Shown: in pieces, positions 23,613 to 34,922 of the stretch
Position numbering within the stretch: the first letter of the stretch is position 1
How the letters are laid out: every line of letters begins with the position of its first letter
Source of the DNA: Thalassia testudinum
Taxonomy: Eukaryota > Streptophyta > Magnoliopsida > Alismatales > Hydrocharitaceae
Direction: 5' to 3'
Length of the DNA stretch: 64,000 bases
NCBI GenBank assembly: GCA_037157565.1
Contig: JAZHRO010000013.1
Location: 121,348,001-121,412,000, forward strand
Notes under the pieces: generated by a model
Database searches by the model: none
Seen by the model: the letters and a program-made list of their open reading frames with translations, nothing else
Told to the model about the DNA's origin: nothing
Made by a program: the position numbers and the translations under genes

Positions 23613-23623
23613 GCATGGGGGTT
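23613..23623 (+). other. Element 3 3' polypurine tract
   Basis: GCATGGGGGTT directly abuts the 3' LTR TG at 23624. It is preceded by the CTAGGGACTAGCAAAA hairpin remnant. Confidence 0.85.
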
Positions 23624-24320
23624 TGATAAACACACAAGAATTCAAGATAAATTGCTTATTTATGATAGTTCCTAGGCTTAGCATTGCATATCATGATATA
23701 AATATTGCATAAACATCCATTGCATTGTATCTAGGATAGTTGTATATTATGTACATTAATTCCATCATTTTATAAGGCTAGGAGGCAGTGTGACATTTTA
23801 CGGACCTTGGATGAAGAATCCGACCGAATGGATGAATTCAGAGCAATGATCGTAGTCTGTCAATGCAGGAATCGCCCAGATCTGAGCTCTATAGCACCCT
23901 CCACAAGAAGAAGAAGATGGATGACCCAGATGGCACCACATGGTGCCATCTTGGTCGCCCCACCTGAGCCAAGGAGCCTCCAAGCCCACATCAAGATCAG
24001 ATCCCAGCCGTTGGATCTTAATCCAACGGCTGAGATGTGTGCTCCACGGCTGAAGAAGCACCTCATCAAGCGAGGAGTCATCTCGACCGTTGGATCTCCA
24101 TTCAACGGTCGTGGGCCTGGAAGCTTAATTTAAAAAACAAGAATCATGATGCCCCTCAGCACAGTGGTCTCTAACTCTACTCTCAATGCGCAGCCATGCA
24201 TTTGAGACCCCGCACGTGGATTTTATCTGCTAAAGCGAATGCGGGAGGAAATGGAGTCGACGATGGAAGATCAGGGGGCAAAGGAAGCGGCTACGTGGAT
24301 GCACCGTTGAGCGTGGATGC
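23624..24320 (+). repeat. Element 3 3' LTR, left part
   Basis: This matches 13548 onward. It contains the perfect palindrome AGCCGTTGGAT-CTTA-ATCCAACGGCT at 24006-24031 and a second one at 24084-24111. It is broken at 24320 by the copia LTR; GATGC (24316-24320) is the target duplication. Confidence 0.93.
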
Positions 24321-24692
24321 TGTTGGAACCTTGTTCCACATCTTGTTTTGGTGTTAACAAAATTATTATGGATTAATGTTTGCCATTAAGTTTTTTTTAG
24401 ATTTAAGTGAAGGGGCAAGGAAAAAAGGAAATGATGGAGGCATGATGGTGAGAAGCAAAATAACATGGCGTGAAGGAGGCAAGATGACAAGGATGAGTTG
24501 AGGAGAAGAAGATTGTCTTCGATCCTTTAGTTTTTTAGTTTAAACTTTTTATTTATAGAATGTATGCCTCTTAACAAAGGAATATAACTTAGATCATAAA
24601 AATAATTAGAGATAAATTAGGATTAATATTGCAATCATTTCCAAAGAACGTAATTGCTTAAATCACTTAAAAAAGGTACTTGTTAACCCACA

Positions 24693-24932
24693 AGTATCGG
24701 TACTAAAGTTTAGTACTGGTACATGTGAGCTACAGGTTTGGATTTTTTCATAAAAACAAACCTGTACCCTACGAGTACCGGTACTCATGATCAGTACCAG
24801 TACTGGAGGTAACGGATACCGATACTCATGATAAGTACTGGTACAAGTGGGTTACAGATTTGTGTTAAAAGTTTGAAACCCAAATCTGGAAGCAACAAGT
24901 ACCGGTACCAACACCTTAGTACCGGTACCAGT
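24693..24932. repeat. AGTACCGGTACT palindromic word array in copia LTR
   Basis: Palindromes such as AGTACCGGTACT, ATACCGATAC and AGTACCGGTACC recur at least six times in 240 bp, joined by TCATGATCAG. The second duplicate (25425-25590) carries eroded copies. Confidence 0.75.
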
Positions 24933-26037
24933 TAACCGTTGGCTCAATTCTGAACAGCTAGAAAATTAGGTTTGAATATATGAACGTTGGGATTTAAACC
25001 CCAACGTCTAGTAGATGACCCGCTAAGGTCCTAACTCCATAAATAAACCCTTGGACCCTTAATTTGCACATAAGAAAAGAGAAGAAAAATTCCTAGAGCT
25101 ATATTTCAAATTTCCACCATATTTTCAAGAGAGAAAGAAGAAGCTTGCCATTCAATCTCTACATTCTTGCAAGCTCAACGACGTGTTTTTCTCACGCATC
25201 TACGAAGCAATTCACGTCCATCCTAGGCTCTCAAATTGGTATTCATTTTAATTATTGTTGGGAGGCATAGGAATTCTTGTTGTAAGAGTTCTCTTTCTTA
25301 CACTAGTTCTTATTTGTATTTTGAGCTTGGTGCTCGTTGGGTTGTAACAAGCTCGTTATTATACTTGGGTTGAGGTAACCCAAGTTGCAGGTTTGGGTTT
25401 TTTCATAAAAACAAACCTGTATCCTGCAAGTACTGGTATTCATGATCAGTACCAGCACTAGAGGTAATGAGTACCGATACTCATGATCAGTACCAGTACA
25501 AGTGGGTTATAGATTTGTGTTAAGAGTTTGAAACCAAAATCTGGAAGCAACAAGTACTGGTACTAACACTTTAGTATCAGTGCTAGTTAGTTGTTGGCTC
25601 AATTTTGAATGGCTAGAAAATTAATTTTGGCTATAAGAACGTTGGGATTTAAACCCCAACGTCTAGTAGACGACCCACTAAGGTCCTAACTCTATAAGTA
25701 AAGCCTTGGACCCTTATTTTGCACATAAGAAAAGAGAAGAAAAATTCCTAAAGCTATATTTCAAATTTCCACCATATTTTCAAGAGAGAAAGAAGAAGCT
25801 TGCCATTCACACTCTACATTCTTGCAAGCTCAATGACGAGTTTTTCTCACGCATCTACGAAGCAATTCACGTCCATCCTAGGCTCTCAAATTGGTATTCA
25901 TTTTAATTATTGTTGGAAGGCATAGGAATTCTTGCTGTAAGAGTTCTCTTTCTTACACCAGTTCTTATTTGTATTTTGAGCTTGTTGCTCGTTGGGTTGT
26001 AACAAACCTGTTATTGTACTTGGGTTGAGGTAACCCA
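24728..26037 (+). repeat. 655-bp tandem duplication
   Basis: Units 24728-25382 and 25383-26037 align throughout, for example CAGGTTTGG at 24733 and 25388, and TTGAGGTAACCCA at the unit ends. Each includes a likely TATA-type region near CATAAATAAACCC (25041) or CTATAAGTAAAGC (25691). Confidence 0.85.
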
Positions 26038-26265
26038 GTAATTACCTTGGTTTAGTAAATTGATTCTCTCAGGGTTGAGTGAATCAGGTTAAAAACCCTA
26101 AGCTGGGAGGCTTAGGTAGTGAAGTACTCAAGGGATGGGAACCACAATACATTTTGTGTCCTTTGTGGTTTGAATTGATTGTACAAATCTTCTTTGTATT
26201 ACTGAATTTGTGTTTGAGTTTTTGTGCGCATAGCCATATTCCATATATTAGATCCTATCAGATGC

Positions 26266-27318
26266 GGCACGCGGGCGTCGACACACATCAAGAACACACC
26301 ATCTAACGTGCACGACATCCGATGGCTGATGGCTAGGCACACGATTCAAATTTGGCGAAGGGGCGCAATCTTCCCTCAGCCATGCATGATGACAGCTGTA
26401 GGCGTGGCCAGTGGGCGTGGGCTTTACAATGACAGAAAAATGAGCCTTTAGTGATGCTTATAGCTGTCACTGAATGGCCTGCGCAATGCATGCGCCAGCC
26501 CAAGCAATGAAGAGGCGCGGATCTTTAGCGACAACTCGAGCAGCCTTTAGTGACACTCATAGCTATCACTGCATGCCTGTGCGCAAGACTCTCTTCTTCC
26601 CTCCACTATATAAGCACCCCTACACCCCCCATTCCTCTTGATCTCTACCTACTCTACTTCCACAGACTCCCAAGCTCTATCAAGCCTACCAACGCTCCAT
26701 TAAAGCTTGTTCTCAAACTCCCAAGGCTCCTATTAGTGTAGCAAACCTCTACCTCACCAAATATTCATCCATCTTCCCATCCTCATTCATAGGTCACCGT
26801 GGAGCCATACTCCCACTTCCATTCCGGTAGCAGATCATCTCCGTCTTCTCACCTCTGTCCGGAGCCACACCAAAGCTTTCCTCAACCCAATGTCATCCTG
26901 CATCTCACCTCCATCGTCCCGCTCCTCACCTCCTTCGTTCGAGCTTCTGCCAAGCATCGTTGTCTCGCCGAACAGCCGATTCGTGAGATTTCCTCTCACC
27001 CCCCTCTCTTTTTATGCTTTCGTAGATTATTGTAATAGACATTGAAGTGATATCTATACCATATTTGTTCCATCTCTATCTTGTGATTCGTTTGCTTGTT
27101 TTCTTCTTACCAAAATATAAAAAAATAACAAAACCCTAAAATACCAAAAAGAAACAAATTGAAGTGTGATTTTCAGTTAAAGTAAACGTCACCTCCCTGT
27201 GTTCGACCTGGGACTCCCTTGGAGTTTCGATATAAATTTTATTTGATCACGCATTTTGTAACTAAGATGACGGGTTACTCGTAACGCTGATTTCAAACTC
27301 GCGAAACCCATGCGACCA
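26266..27318 (+). repeat. Element 3 3' LTR, right part
   Basis: This resumes the LTR at GGCACGCGGGCG after the GATGC duplication and ends GCGACCA at 27318. It is co-linear with 14212-15289. Confidence 0.93.
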
Positions 27319-27323
27319 GTGAC

Positions 27324-29337
27324 TAACACCTAAAATTACTAAATTAAGACCTAAGTGAAAAGTAAGTCCTCTCTCTAAGCTCACCCTAGGTAGGTGGAAA
27401 CCTAGAGTAATTAGAGAGAGGTAGTGATTATAGTAAGGTAAAAGTAAAATTGCGAAAAACACAATTAAGAAAAAGGTAACTTTACTAGAGGAGAGAAAAT
27501 GTTTTACAAAACCCCAGTAGAGGAATGCCTCTACTACTAGAAAACAAAATCATAAAAAGCAGAAACACTAGTCCTCCTAATGATGATGATGGTAAAGAAG
27601 AGATAGAGGCTTCTTGCTCCAAGCCTAGTAGCTCCCGGGCTTGAAAAGAAGTCCTCCAACTCATTCCTTTTAAAGCTCCTTCAAGGTGAAGACCTCCAAG
27701 ACAAGCCCTCAAAGGGGGCATGCCCTATGCTCCTCCAAGGTGGATGGTTCAACCAATTCTCCTCGAATGTCTGGCCATCCTCCACTGTGAAGAGAGTCTC
27801 CTCCTTGGCGTGGCACAAGGACGAAGAGAGAAGGAGGAAGAAGGCACCAAGGGGGTAGGTAGGATGCCCCCTTAATCTTCATCTCTTCTTCTCCTTCCTT
27901 GGCCGTGAGTTAGGGTGGATGTAGGGTGGAATTACACTAAATGGAGGACGGGAAAAATGGTGGTGGTTAAGGGTCTCGTTACAGAGTAGGATGGGGGGTA
28001 TAGGTGGCTCTTAGAATGAATGGCTAGGATGGGATTTAAGGGTAGTTAGTAGATCCTAGGGCTAAGGATGATTGGCGCCAACCCAAGGGTCACATAGGTG
28101 GTAGTTATGGGTGGTTGTGTCATTTAAAGTTGGTGACAAAATGCCCTTCTAGAAGGGGGATTAGGTGGTGCCAAGAAGGGGGGTATGTGGATGGTGGATG
28201 TGGCTTGGAGGGGGTAGGTGTAGGGCCATGATGTGAGGGTATTTTGGTGACGAAAAGGAGGGGTAGTTAGGGTAGTTTTTGGCACCAAAATTGGTGCCTT
28301 TTGGTGGTGCTGATGGGGTGAAAAGGTGGCTAGGTGGTGGCACCAAAAGGAGTAGGGTGGAGCTAGCTTAGGTGAGCTTAGGTAGGCTTAGTTGGTGGAG
28401 CTAGTTAGGTAGGTTTTTAGGGCATTAGATTGCAAAGGAAGCTTGAGTTTACCTAAGCTAAGCTAGCTAAGCTAGCTTAGCTAGTAGTAGAGTAGAGGAG
28501 GAGGCAATTGGAGCTAGGGTTTGAGGAGAGGAGCTGGATAGAAGAAGTCTATAGATAAACTGGAGTTGGCAGCTGCTGAAGAGGGTGGCATCGAGCTACT
28601 TTAGCTAGTTTAGCTTGCTAGTTCTTTGCCAACTGTTAAGCAAAGCTAAAGCAAGATGGCTTCTACTGAAAGGAGCTAAGGTGAGCTGGGTTTGATGCTC
28701 CCATGGAGGACCTAGTTGTTGAGGTAGCTAAGGTAGCTTAGCTCAACTACATTAAGCTAAGCTGAGTACCCGGGAGCTGGACTTGAGCTTCCTGAGCTTA
28801 GATGAAGTAATCTTCAGCTGGCTGGAGTTGAGTGGAGCTGAATATAGCTGGTCCTGAGCTATGGTGAACTCTAGTCAACTCAGCTGAGCTAGCTAGAGCT
28901 CCTAGTGACCTGATAGGAGCTGAGATGTACTAGACTCAGCTAAGTTTACCTGGATCTGAGATGACTTGAGCTAAGGTGAGCTAAGATGACCTCTCTTGAG
29001 CTATCATTCAGCTGAGATAAGCTGAATGGAGCTGGGATGAGCTAACCCTAGCTCAAGTGAGCTGGATTCCAGCTATGGTGAGCTGGATCAAGCTGAGTTC
29101 CAGCTGGTTTGAACTTCTCTTTCACCAATTGGCTTCCTGAGTGCTAGGGTTCTAGGGATCTGACAATCTGCTTATCGCTAACACTCACAAAAACATATCC
29201 AAAAGACAATAAAAAGTAATATGCATGCCCAACCTAATTTATTCCTAAATGCAACACAAAAAACCCATTTGCGAAGCAAAAACCTAAGAGCTAAGTTTGT
29301 TTTAATGCATAGGAATGATGATAAACTGTCGTTTGTC
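27324..29337 (-). repeat. Element 2 5' LTR, remainder (2014 bp)
   Basis: This continues from 13547 after element 3 and matches element 1's LTR from about 7490 to 9524, including TCTAAGCTCACCC, the AGCT-rich tract and the closing GATAAACTG. The outer edge GTTTGTCA at 29337 reads TGACAAAC on the minus strand, the expected LTR start. Total length is 2252 bp. Confidence 0.88.
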
Positions 29338-30418
29338 ACTTAACTGAATGGTAGCTCAAGACAGCTCATCTCAGCTCAACCCAGCTCAAGTCAGCTCTGA
29401 TCCAGCTCAACTTAGTTGAGTCTAGCTCATCTCTACTCCCATCAGTTCACTAGGAGCTCTAGCTAGCTCAACTAAGTTGACAGGTGTCCATCTTAGATCA
29501 GCCCCAGCTCAATCCAACTCCACCCAGCTCATGGCAACGGGACTCCAAGCTAGCTAAGCTACTACTTGTCAACTAGTAGCTTAGCTAGCTCTAGAGTTTT
29601 CATCAGAGGCAGTTCTAGCTCAACCTAGCTCCGACTAAGTTGAGGTTAGCTCAACTGAGCTCAACTACCCAAGCTTGGCTACTTGCATAAGAACTAAGTA
29701 GCTAAGCTTAGTAGTTGAGCTCCCCTTGAAGTTGCCTCAGTTGACCCAACTCTAGCATAACTTCCATCAGCTCCAAAGTCTTCTCTCCCAGCTCCTCCTT
29801 CATGAAACCCTAGCTCCTCCACCTTTACTTTACTAGCTAAGCTCCAGCTCCACCTAAAAATCCATGGCCATCCACTCCTCCACCTTAACCCTAACTAACC
29901 TTAACCTAACCAACCCCTTTTTGCACCAACCCCAACCAACTACCACCATTCACACCCCTTCATGTTGGTGCCCAAAACACCACATGCATTCCTTCATTTT
30001 GGCGCCAACATGTGCCTAAATCCTAGCCCTACACATCACCACCTAAAGCCATCCATACCACCCACTTAATCCCTTATAGAAACCCACCTTTGGCACCAAC
30101 CTTAACCCCCCTTAACTACCCTAAACTACAGCCTAGTTGGTGCCAAAATACACCACCCACACCCCCTTATTTTGGCGCCACCTATATCTACCCTTAATCC
30201 CATAACCACCACCACATGGAGCCATCCTAACCCTTCCTAAAACCCACACCACTTAACCCACCTAAACCCTCCTAGAGTTGGCGCCAAAACACCTAACCAC
30301 ACCTCCACATATCCCTTAATTTGGTGCCAACTAACGCTAGCCATCCATCTCCTAACTACCACCCTATGATCTAATCTTAGCCCTACAGCACACTAACCTA
30401 TCCCTTAACCCTACCCTA
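29338..30418 (+). repeat. Plus-strand LTR-A copy, left part
   Basis: From AACTGAATGGTAGCTCAAG onward the sequence is the reverse complement of the inner part of LTR-A (compare 9200 down to about 8110). Its beginning is missing because element 2 is inserted in it. It resumes at 45362 after element 4. Whether it is a solo LTR or part of a full element cannot be seen. Confidence 0.8.
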
Positions 30419-31802
30419 TGATATTGACACATCTATTTAGGTTAAAATGCCTATTTATGCATGTTCCTAGGCTTAGATTTGCATTCCATATTATAACTAT
30501 TGCATAGCATGCACCATTATGCATTTAGAGTAGTTGTGTATATTTTTGGTTAATTGGGTCCTTTTTGTGGTTAGGAGAGAAGGAGAATTATTTTGGAGCC
30601 TCGAATTGATGATTCAACCATACGGATCTGATTAGGACAACGATCATAGTCCAACGCCTCCGAAATTGCCTTGATCGGAGTCCTGTAACACCATATGCAG
30701 TCCGAGGAAGATCAACGGCCAAGGGACTAGATGACATAATTCAGAGTTTCAAATGACAACTCCGACCGCACAGATGGATTTATGTCGACGATCACAGCCC
30801 AACGGCACAAAAATTGACTCAATCCGACCTCTGTAGCAGCCCCTACAATGAAAAGAAGATGGGCAGCCCAAATTGCACCACATGGCCAACCTAGGCTGCC
30901 CATACACACGCATGCTCCACTGCACGTGCACAGCAGCGTGGGCATGCGTGCGGAGGCAGCGGTGCATATCGCGCGTGCGCACGTGACAAGGGCGCATACA
31001 GCGCGCACTAGTGCAACGGCAGCCTGGGTGCATGGGCTATCTTCAACAACGTTTACGGCGGATCTTCAACGACGTTTATGACCGCCACTAAATGTCTTGT
31101 ATACAAATTTAATTCTTTCCTCCACTATAAAAGGACCCCTACCCCTCCCATTTTTCTTCATCTCTTCCTTTCTTCCTCTCTCCACCTCCAAGGCTCTAGA
31201 GGGAGCTTGTCCCAAGCCCCGGATTCTCGTCTAGAGTAGAAAATCAAATAGTTTTCCCACCTCTCATCCCTATTCATGGAGCATCCTGTGGTTGTCCTCT
31301 CACCGCCCTTTGGGAAGAAGATCCTCGCCGCGATGCCATCCTGTCCCACTCCTCACCACCTTCCTCTAGGTGATGTCAGAGTGAGTCATCCTCCAAGCGA
31401 TCGTCGAGGGGGATTTCACTCACCACTTTCTATCCTTTTACGCTTTCATAGTGTAGATTTTTCGCTTTCATAGTTGTAGCAAACAATTCTTGATAAATAG
31501 ATGATTGTTTCTCTCTCTCTCTCCCTCTCTATCTCTTATATTTTTGCAAGTAGATAGAGTTTTCATCGACCTAATCTCTTGCCCGATAAAATACCAAAAA
31601 AAATTAGAAAAGATAAAAACGATAAAAATAAATAAAAGAGAATCATGGATTTTTATAAAACCAAACGTTCGCCTCTCTGTGTTCGACTCGGGAATCACTT
31701 TTCGAGTTTCAGTTATAAATTTTATTTGATAGATGCATTTTGCGAGCTACGACGATGGGTCCTCCAAACCCAGATTTTAATTCGCGAAGCACACCTCCAT
31801 CA
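30419..31802 (+). repeat. Element 4 5' LTR (1384 bp)
   Basis: It starts TGATATTGACAC and ends CTCCATCA. It is related to, but distinct from, element 3's LTR. Within U3 a block of about 150 bp is repeated: GACAACGATCATAGTCCAACG near 30640 and GACGATCACAGCCCAACGG near 30785. TATAAAAGGACCCC lies near 31125-31138 and a CT repeat near 31512. Confidence 0.9.
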
Positions 31803-31805
31803 TTT

Positions 31806-31823
31806 TAACACTGTTGCCAGGGA
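31806..31823 (+). other. Element 4 primer-binding site, decayed
   Basis: TAACACTGTTGCCAGGGA matches 13 of 18 bases of the tRNA-Asp 3' end complement; all five mismatches are transitions. Confidence 0.7.
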
Positions 31824-33053
31824 GGCAACACTCTTTGGTTTTTCTTGCATTTTTTCCGCCTTACCTAACTTTTATCTCACTTTTTCTCTAATCCTACTGT
31901 GATTGCAGGTACTCCTCCGAGGCAGGCCAAAGCAATTAGATCGGAGAAAAGTGCAAATGAAAGTTTTGTAAGTTTATCCCCACCACCCCCACCCACTAGT
32001 TCATTTCACCACACTAATAACTCAAACCCAAATCAACTTAAGTGCTTTTTATAAACCCTAGGATAGATTTGGTTGTTTGTTTGTCACCTCCACTCATCTC
32101 ACCCCCGCATATATTAAAATAAAAAATACTCTTCTCTTGTGGGATTTTCTAAAAAATACACACGTTAATACCCACAACTCTCAACTTAAGGCGCACCACT
32201 CCATTTTGATTCTACAACTTAACCGAGATCAGATATGTGGATCTGGTACACCTTAACTCAACACATACATAAGTGAGTAGAAATCTGATTAGGATAAGAC
32301 TTTTTGTGTGCCTTAATCAAGTGGTGTAATAGGCCAATTGACTGAACTGTTTGGGCCGCACCACTCAATCTAAAAATGATCCATCAAGTAGCTTGCCACT
32401 TAGGGTTGATTCTTAAGGTTGAACAAGGCACTCCACATTATTTTTGATTGTTAAAGGAACATATCATCACCTGTGTTTTTAAAACTTGGAGTGTTCTACA
32501 AAACCTTGATTGAATCAAACTAAGAATTAAACCCTAAAGCTACTAAACAAGGTTAAACCCTAAAAGACACATTATCAAATAACCTCATTTGTAAACCCTA
32601 GTTGTGCCTGCACACACATTTGAATCAATCATTAAGGGCACAATCCATCTAAAGGTTCCATCACATTCCAAGAGCATAATCATCCCAAGCCTAATTAAAA
32701 TCGAGTAAACATTGGCCTCAAGGATTGATTCGCTCTTTGAGGCTTTGACTGAGATTTTTTTCGATTAATCTACTTTTGCTGGTCCATCTGATGTCTGGCT
32801 AGAGGAGTAGTATCAAACGATCGCAGCTGGGGGGTACACTAGGAATTGGAGGCATAAGCCAAAGAAAGAACCTTCTCCCCAGTCCCTCCTTCTAACTGGT
32901 TGGATTGAGTGGATAAAAGTAGACCAAATCATTTATAATCTCAAGATGGGTCCTAGGAGTCTGTAGGTCTTTAGGATGACCCAGTTAAGGATAGGGTTGA
33001 TTGATTATACTGCAGGGCACCTTTCTCTCTTCTGTTTTCCCTCCTATTCTACC
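31824..33053 (+). other. Element 4 5' leader
   Basis: It is homologous to element 3's leader (15311-16554). No supported ORF. The match ends at about the position where gag starts in element 3 and the unknown ORF starts here. Confidence 0.75.
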
Positions 33054-33242
33054 ATGTATTCTTCCACTTCTTACATGCATTTCCCATCCTATCCTCCTAC
33101 CACCACTTATCCCCAAGATGATTACTATTCTGACTTGACTTGTAATTACCCATCCACTAGCCGAGATGACTTTGATTGGGGATATGAATATGGACCTCAG
33201 TGTCCAAGGCCTAACACTGGACAACAAGACTATGATTACTAT
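33054..33242 (+). pseudogene. Element 4 unknown ORF, N-terminal exon-like piece (split by element 5)
   Basis: The start ATG at 33054 gives MYSSTSYMHFPSYPP, a Tyr/Pro/Asp-rich low-complexity sequence. I do not recognise the family. The frame reaches 33242, where element 5 is inserted, and continues in the same frame at 41079 once the insertion and one ACTAT copy are removed. It then runs to a TGA at 41424. It occupies the gag start position of element 3, so it may be a rapidly evolved structural protein, but no gag motif is visible. Confidence 0.7.
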
Positions 33243-34902
33243 TGATTAGCCCATATTTGTGGGCTATTTAAGTATTTAAGTATCTAGACATTAAGTTAAT
33301 TTTAACATTTAGATAGAATACGTTAGGATGTAAATAAATTAATTCATATTTTTTTGCTTAATTGCATAATTCATTCATTGCATGCATTTAGAATTAACTT
33401 AGAATTGCATGCATTTGATTAGTTAATCAATTAGGTGAATTACTTACAATGTTTTAATTTAACATAGAAGTTAAGGGTTTATGCATAAATAATCATAATA
33501 TTTTATTATTTTATTATTCTCTTCCTCCACAGGTAACGACTGCTTCTTCTCCTCGCGTAACCGTTCACACACAGCTGCAAGCATTCATTGTTCATGAAGA
33601 GCATCTAATCCCGCCTCTTTGGATTTCAAATTCATCACTTGCAGCTACAAAGGGAGGAGGAGACAACCATGCAACGGGAGGCCACCACCCATTCCACCAC
33701 CGTGCAGCATTCCACCACCGTGGGCCTCCACAACCAAGCTCTATCATACTGTCGGCCAGCGAGGTGACAGACCACCGTGCCAAGTGGATGGACTTGACCA
33801 CCACCATGCACAAGCTCCTTGAAGCTCACCTACCGTGAGTGCATCTACTGATGCACGACTTGTTACCCCTATCCACAGGCACCATCACCACCTTTATCTT
33901 TTCCCCATCCTCTATTTTTCCTCCACTCCACCAAAAAAAACAAACCTAAAAGCCATGCATTCTCACAGCAACAGGACCGTGCATGCCCCTTGCTATGCAT
34001 CCAAAACACCCGCAGCAGCCCTTAATGACCACCCCGCGTGTGCCATGCACCTCTTGCATCATGCACCACGCACCTGCAGCTCAGCCCGCACGCCTTCCAG
34101 CCACGCGTGCAGAGCGTGCTGCACCTCCGCCCTCACTCCCTGCAGTGTGCCGTCAACGCTCGCAAGTGCAGCGGCCACATGTCCTCCCGGCGCTCCTGCC
34201 TTAGCCTGCACGCGCAGAGCAACTCCGACCAGCAGCTCTCGCCTCCAGTCACTTGCACAAAGCATGCTGCACCTTCACCACCTCCGCTCGCACGCAACGC
34301 GCGTTCTCTAGCTCTCCTCCTCGCCTCCAGCCGTGCATTGAACTGCTACACCAGTAGTAGCAACAACCACTGCCGACCATTCCTTGCCGCCCCGCCATCT
34401 GCTCCGACCACCATTTTCTATGACACCACCACCATTGGAAGCGGCATGGCTTCTTCTCCCTCCGGCAAGCTCCTCCCCTCCGGCCATCACCCCTCATGTG
34501 CACTCACGGCAAGGAAACATTTTCCCCTATTTTGCCTCGTATTTGTTTTTACATTGCAATGCCATTATGGATTCAATAAATTTTAGGTTATTTTTATTAT
34601 AATGGTAGTCATTTTATAAAGAAGGACCTCCTCTTTTGCATTATCATTATTTCAGCATATCATGTCATAGATTAACCTAATCTAAAGGGGATTTTAACTT
34701 GATTTTTTTTTGGGAAATAATCAGTGAACATTTATCTATAACCTGTGCGAGTTTAATTAGGTCATTGCCTCCCTGTGGATACGACCTGCTTTCCTGTGAG
34801 TGGTTTATTTTAATTGATTTGTTAAGCGATTTTCCACCACTTTGATACTAAAACGACAAATCATCTTAATCATATTTTTTGAAAGTGAAAATCGACTTAT
34901 CA
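33243..34902 (+). repeat. Element 5 5' LTR (1660 bp)
   Basis: AT-rich ends enclose a GC-rich block (about 33640-34510). A TATA-like GCATAAATAA lies at 33483-33492 and is followed by TCCACAG/GTAAC at 33526-33537. ORFs in the GC-rich block are open on both strands and are not treated as genes. Confidence 0.92.
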
Positions 34903-34904
34903 AA

Positions 34905-34922
34905 TGGCACCATTGCCAAGAA
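34905..34922 (+). other. Element 5 primer-binding site
   Basis: TGGCACCATTGCCAAGAA matches 13 of 18 bases of the tRNA-Asp complement; every mismatch is G-to-A. Confidence 0.75.

Larger units (their letters stand above)
24321..26260 (+). mobile_element. Solo Ty1/copia-like LTR with internal duplication
   Basis: It begins TGTTGGAACCTTGTTCCACA, a typical copia (SIRE/Maximus-like) LTR opening, and ends CCTATCA. GATGC flanks it on both sides (24316-24320, 26261-26265), so it is a complete insertion reduced to one LTR. No primer site or coding region is present. A 655-bp segment is tandemly duplicated inside (24728-25382 and 25383-26037), duplicating the promoter region. The copia assignment rests on LTR style only. 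Confidence 0.8.
13548..27318 (+). mobile_element. Element 3: Athila gag-pol retrotransposon, both LTRs present
   Basis: Both ends are exact: TGATAAACAC at 13548 and GACCA at 27318, flanked by GTGAC at 13543-13547 and 27319-27323. Parts in order are 5' LTR 13548-15289, primer site 15293-15310, leader, gag, protease, RT, RNase H, integrase, 3' UTR with internal polypurine tract, 3' polypurine tract, and 3' LTR 23624-27318 containing a nested copia LTR. The coding region is complete in extent but carries many stops. No env-like frame follows integrase. Confidence 0.95.

Noticed and set aside
24321..26260. Two separate copia LTRs flanking a deleted element
   Set aside because: Only one TG start and one CA end exist, with one GATGC pair outside; the second unit begins inside the LTR.
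33835..34586. Overlapping ORFs of 70-182 codons in the GC-rich LTR block of element 5, and similar ones at 40012-40735, 50622-51629 and 57041-57815
   Set aside because: Open in nearly all six frames because of composition; translations are low-complexity His/Pro/Ala/Ser and are not kept between copies.
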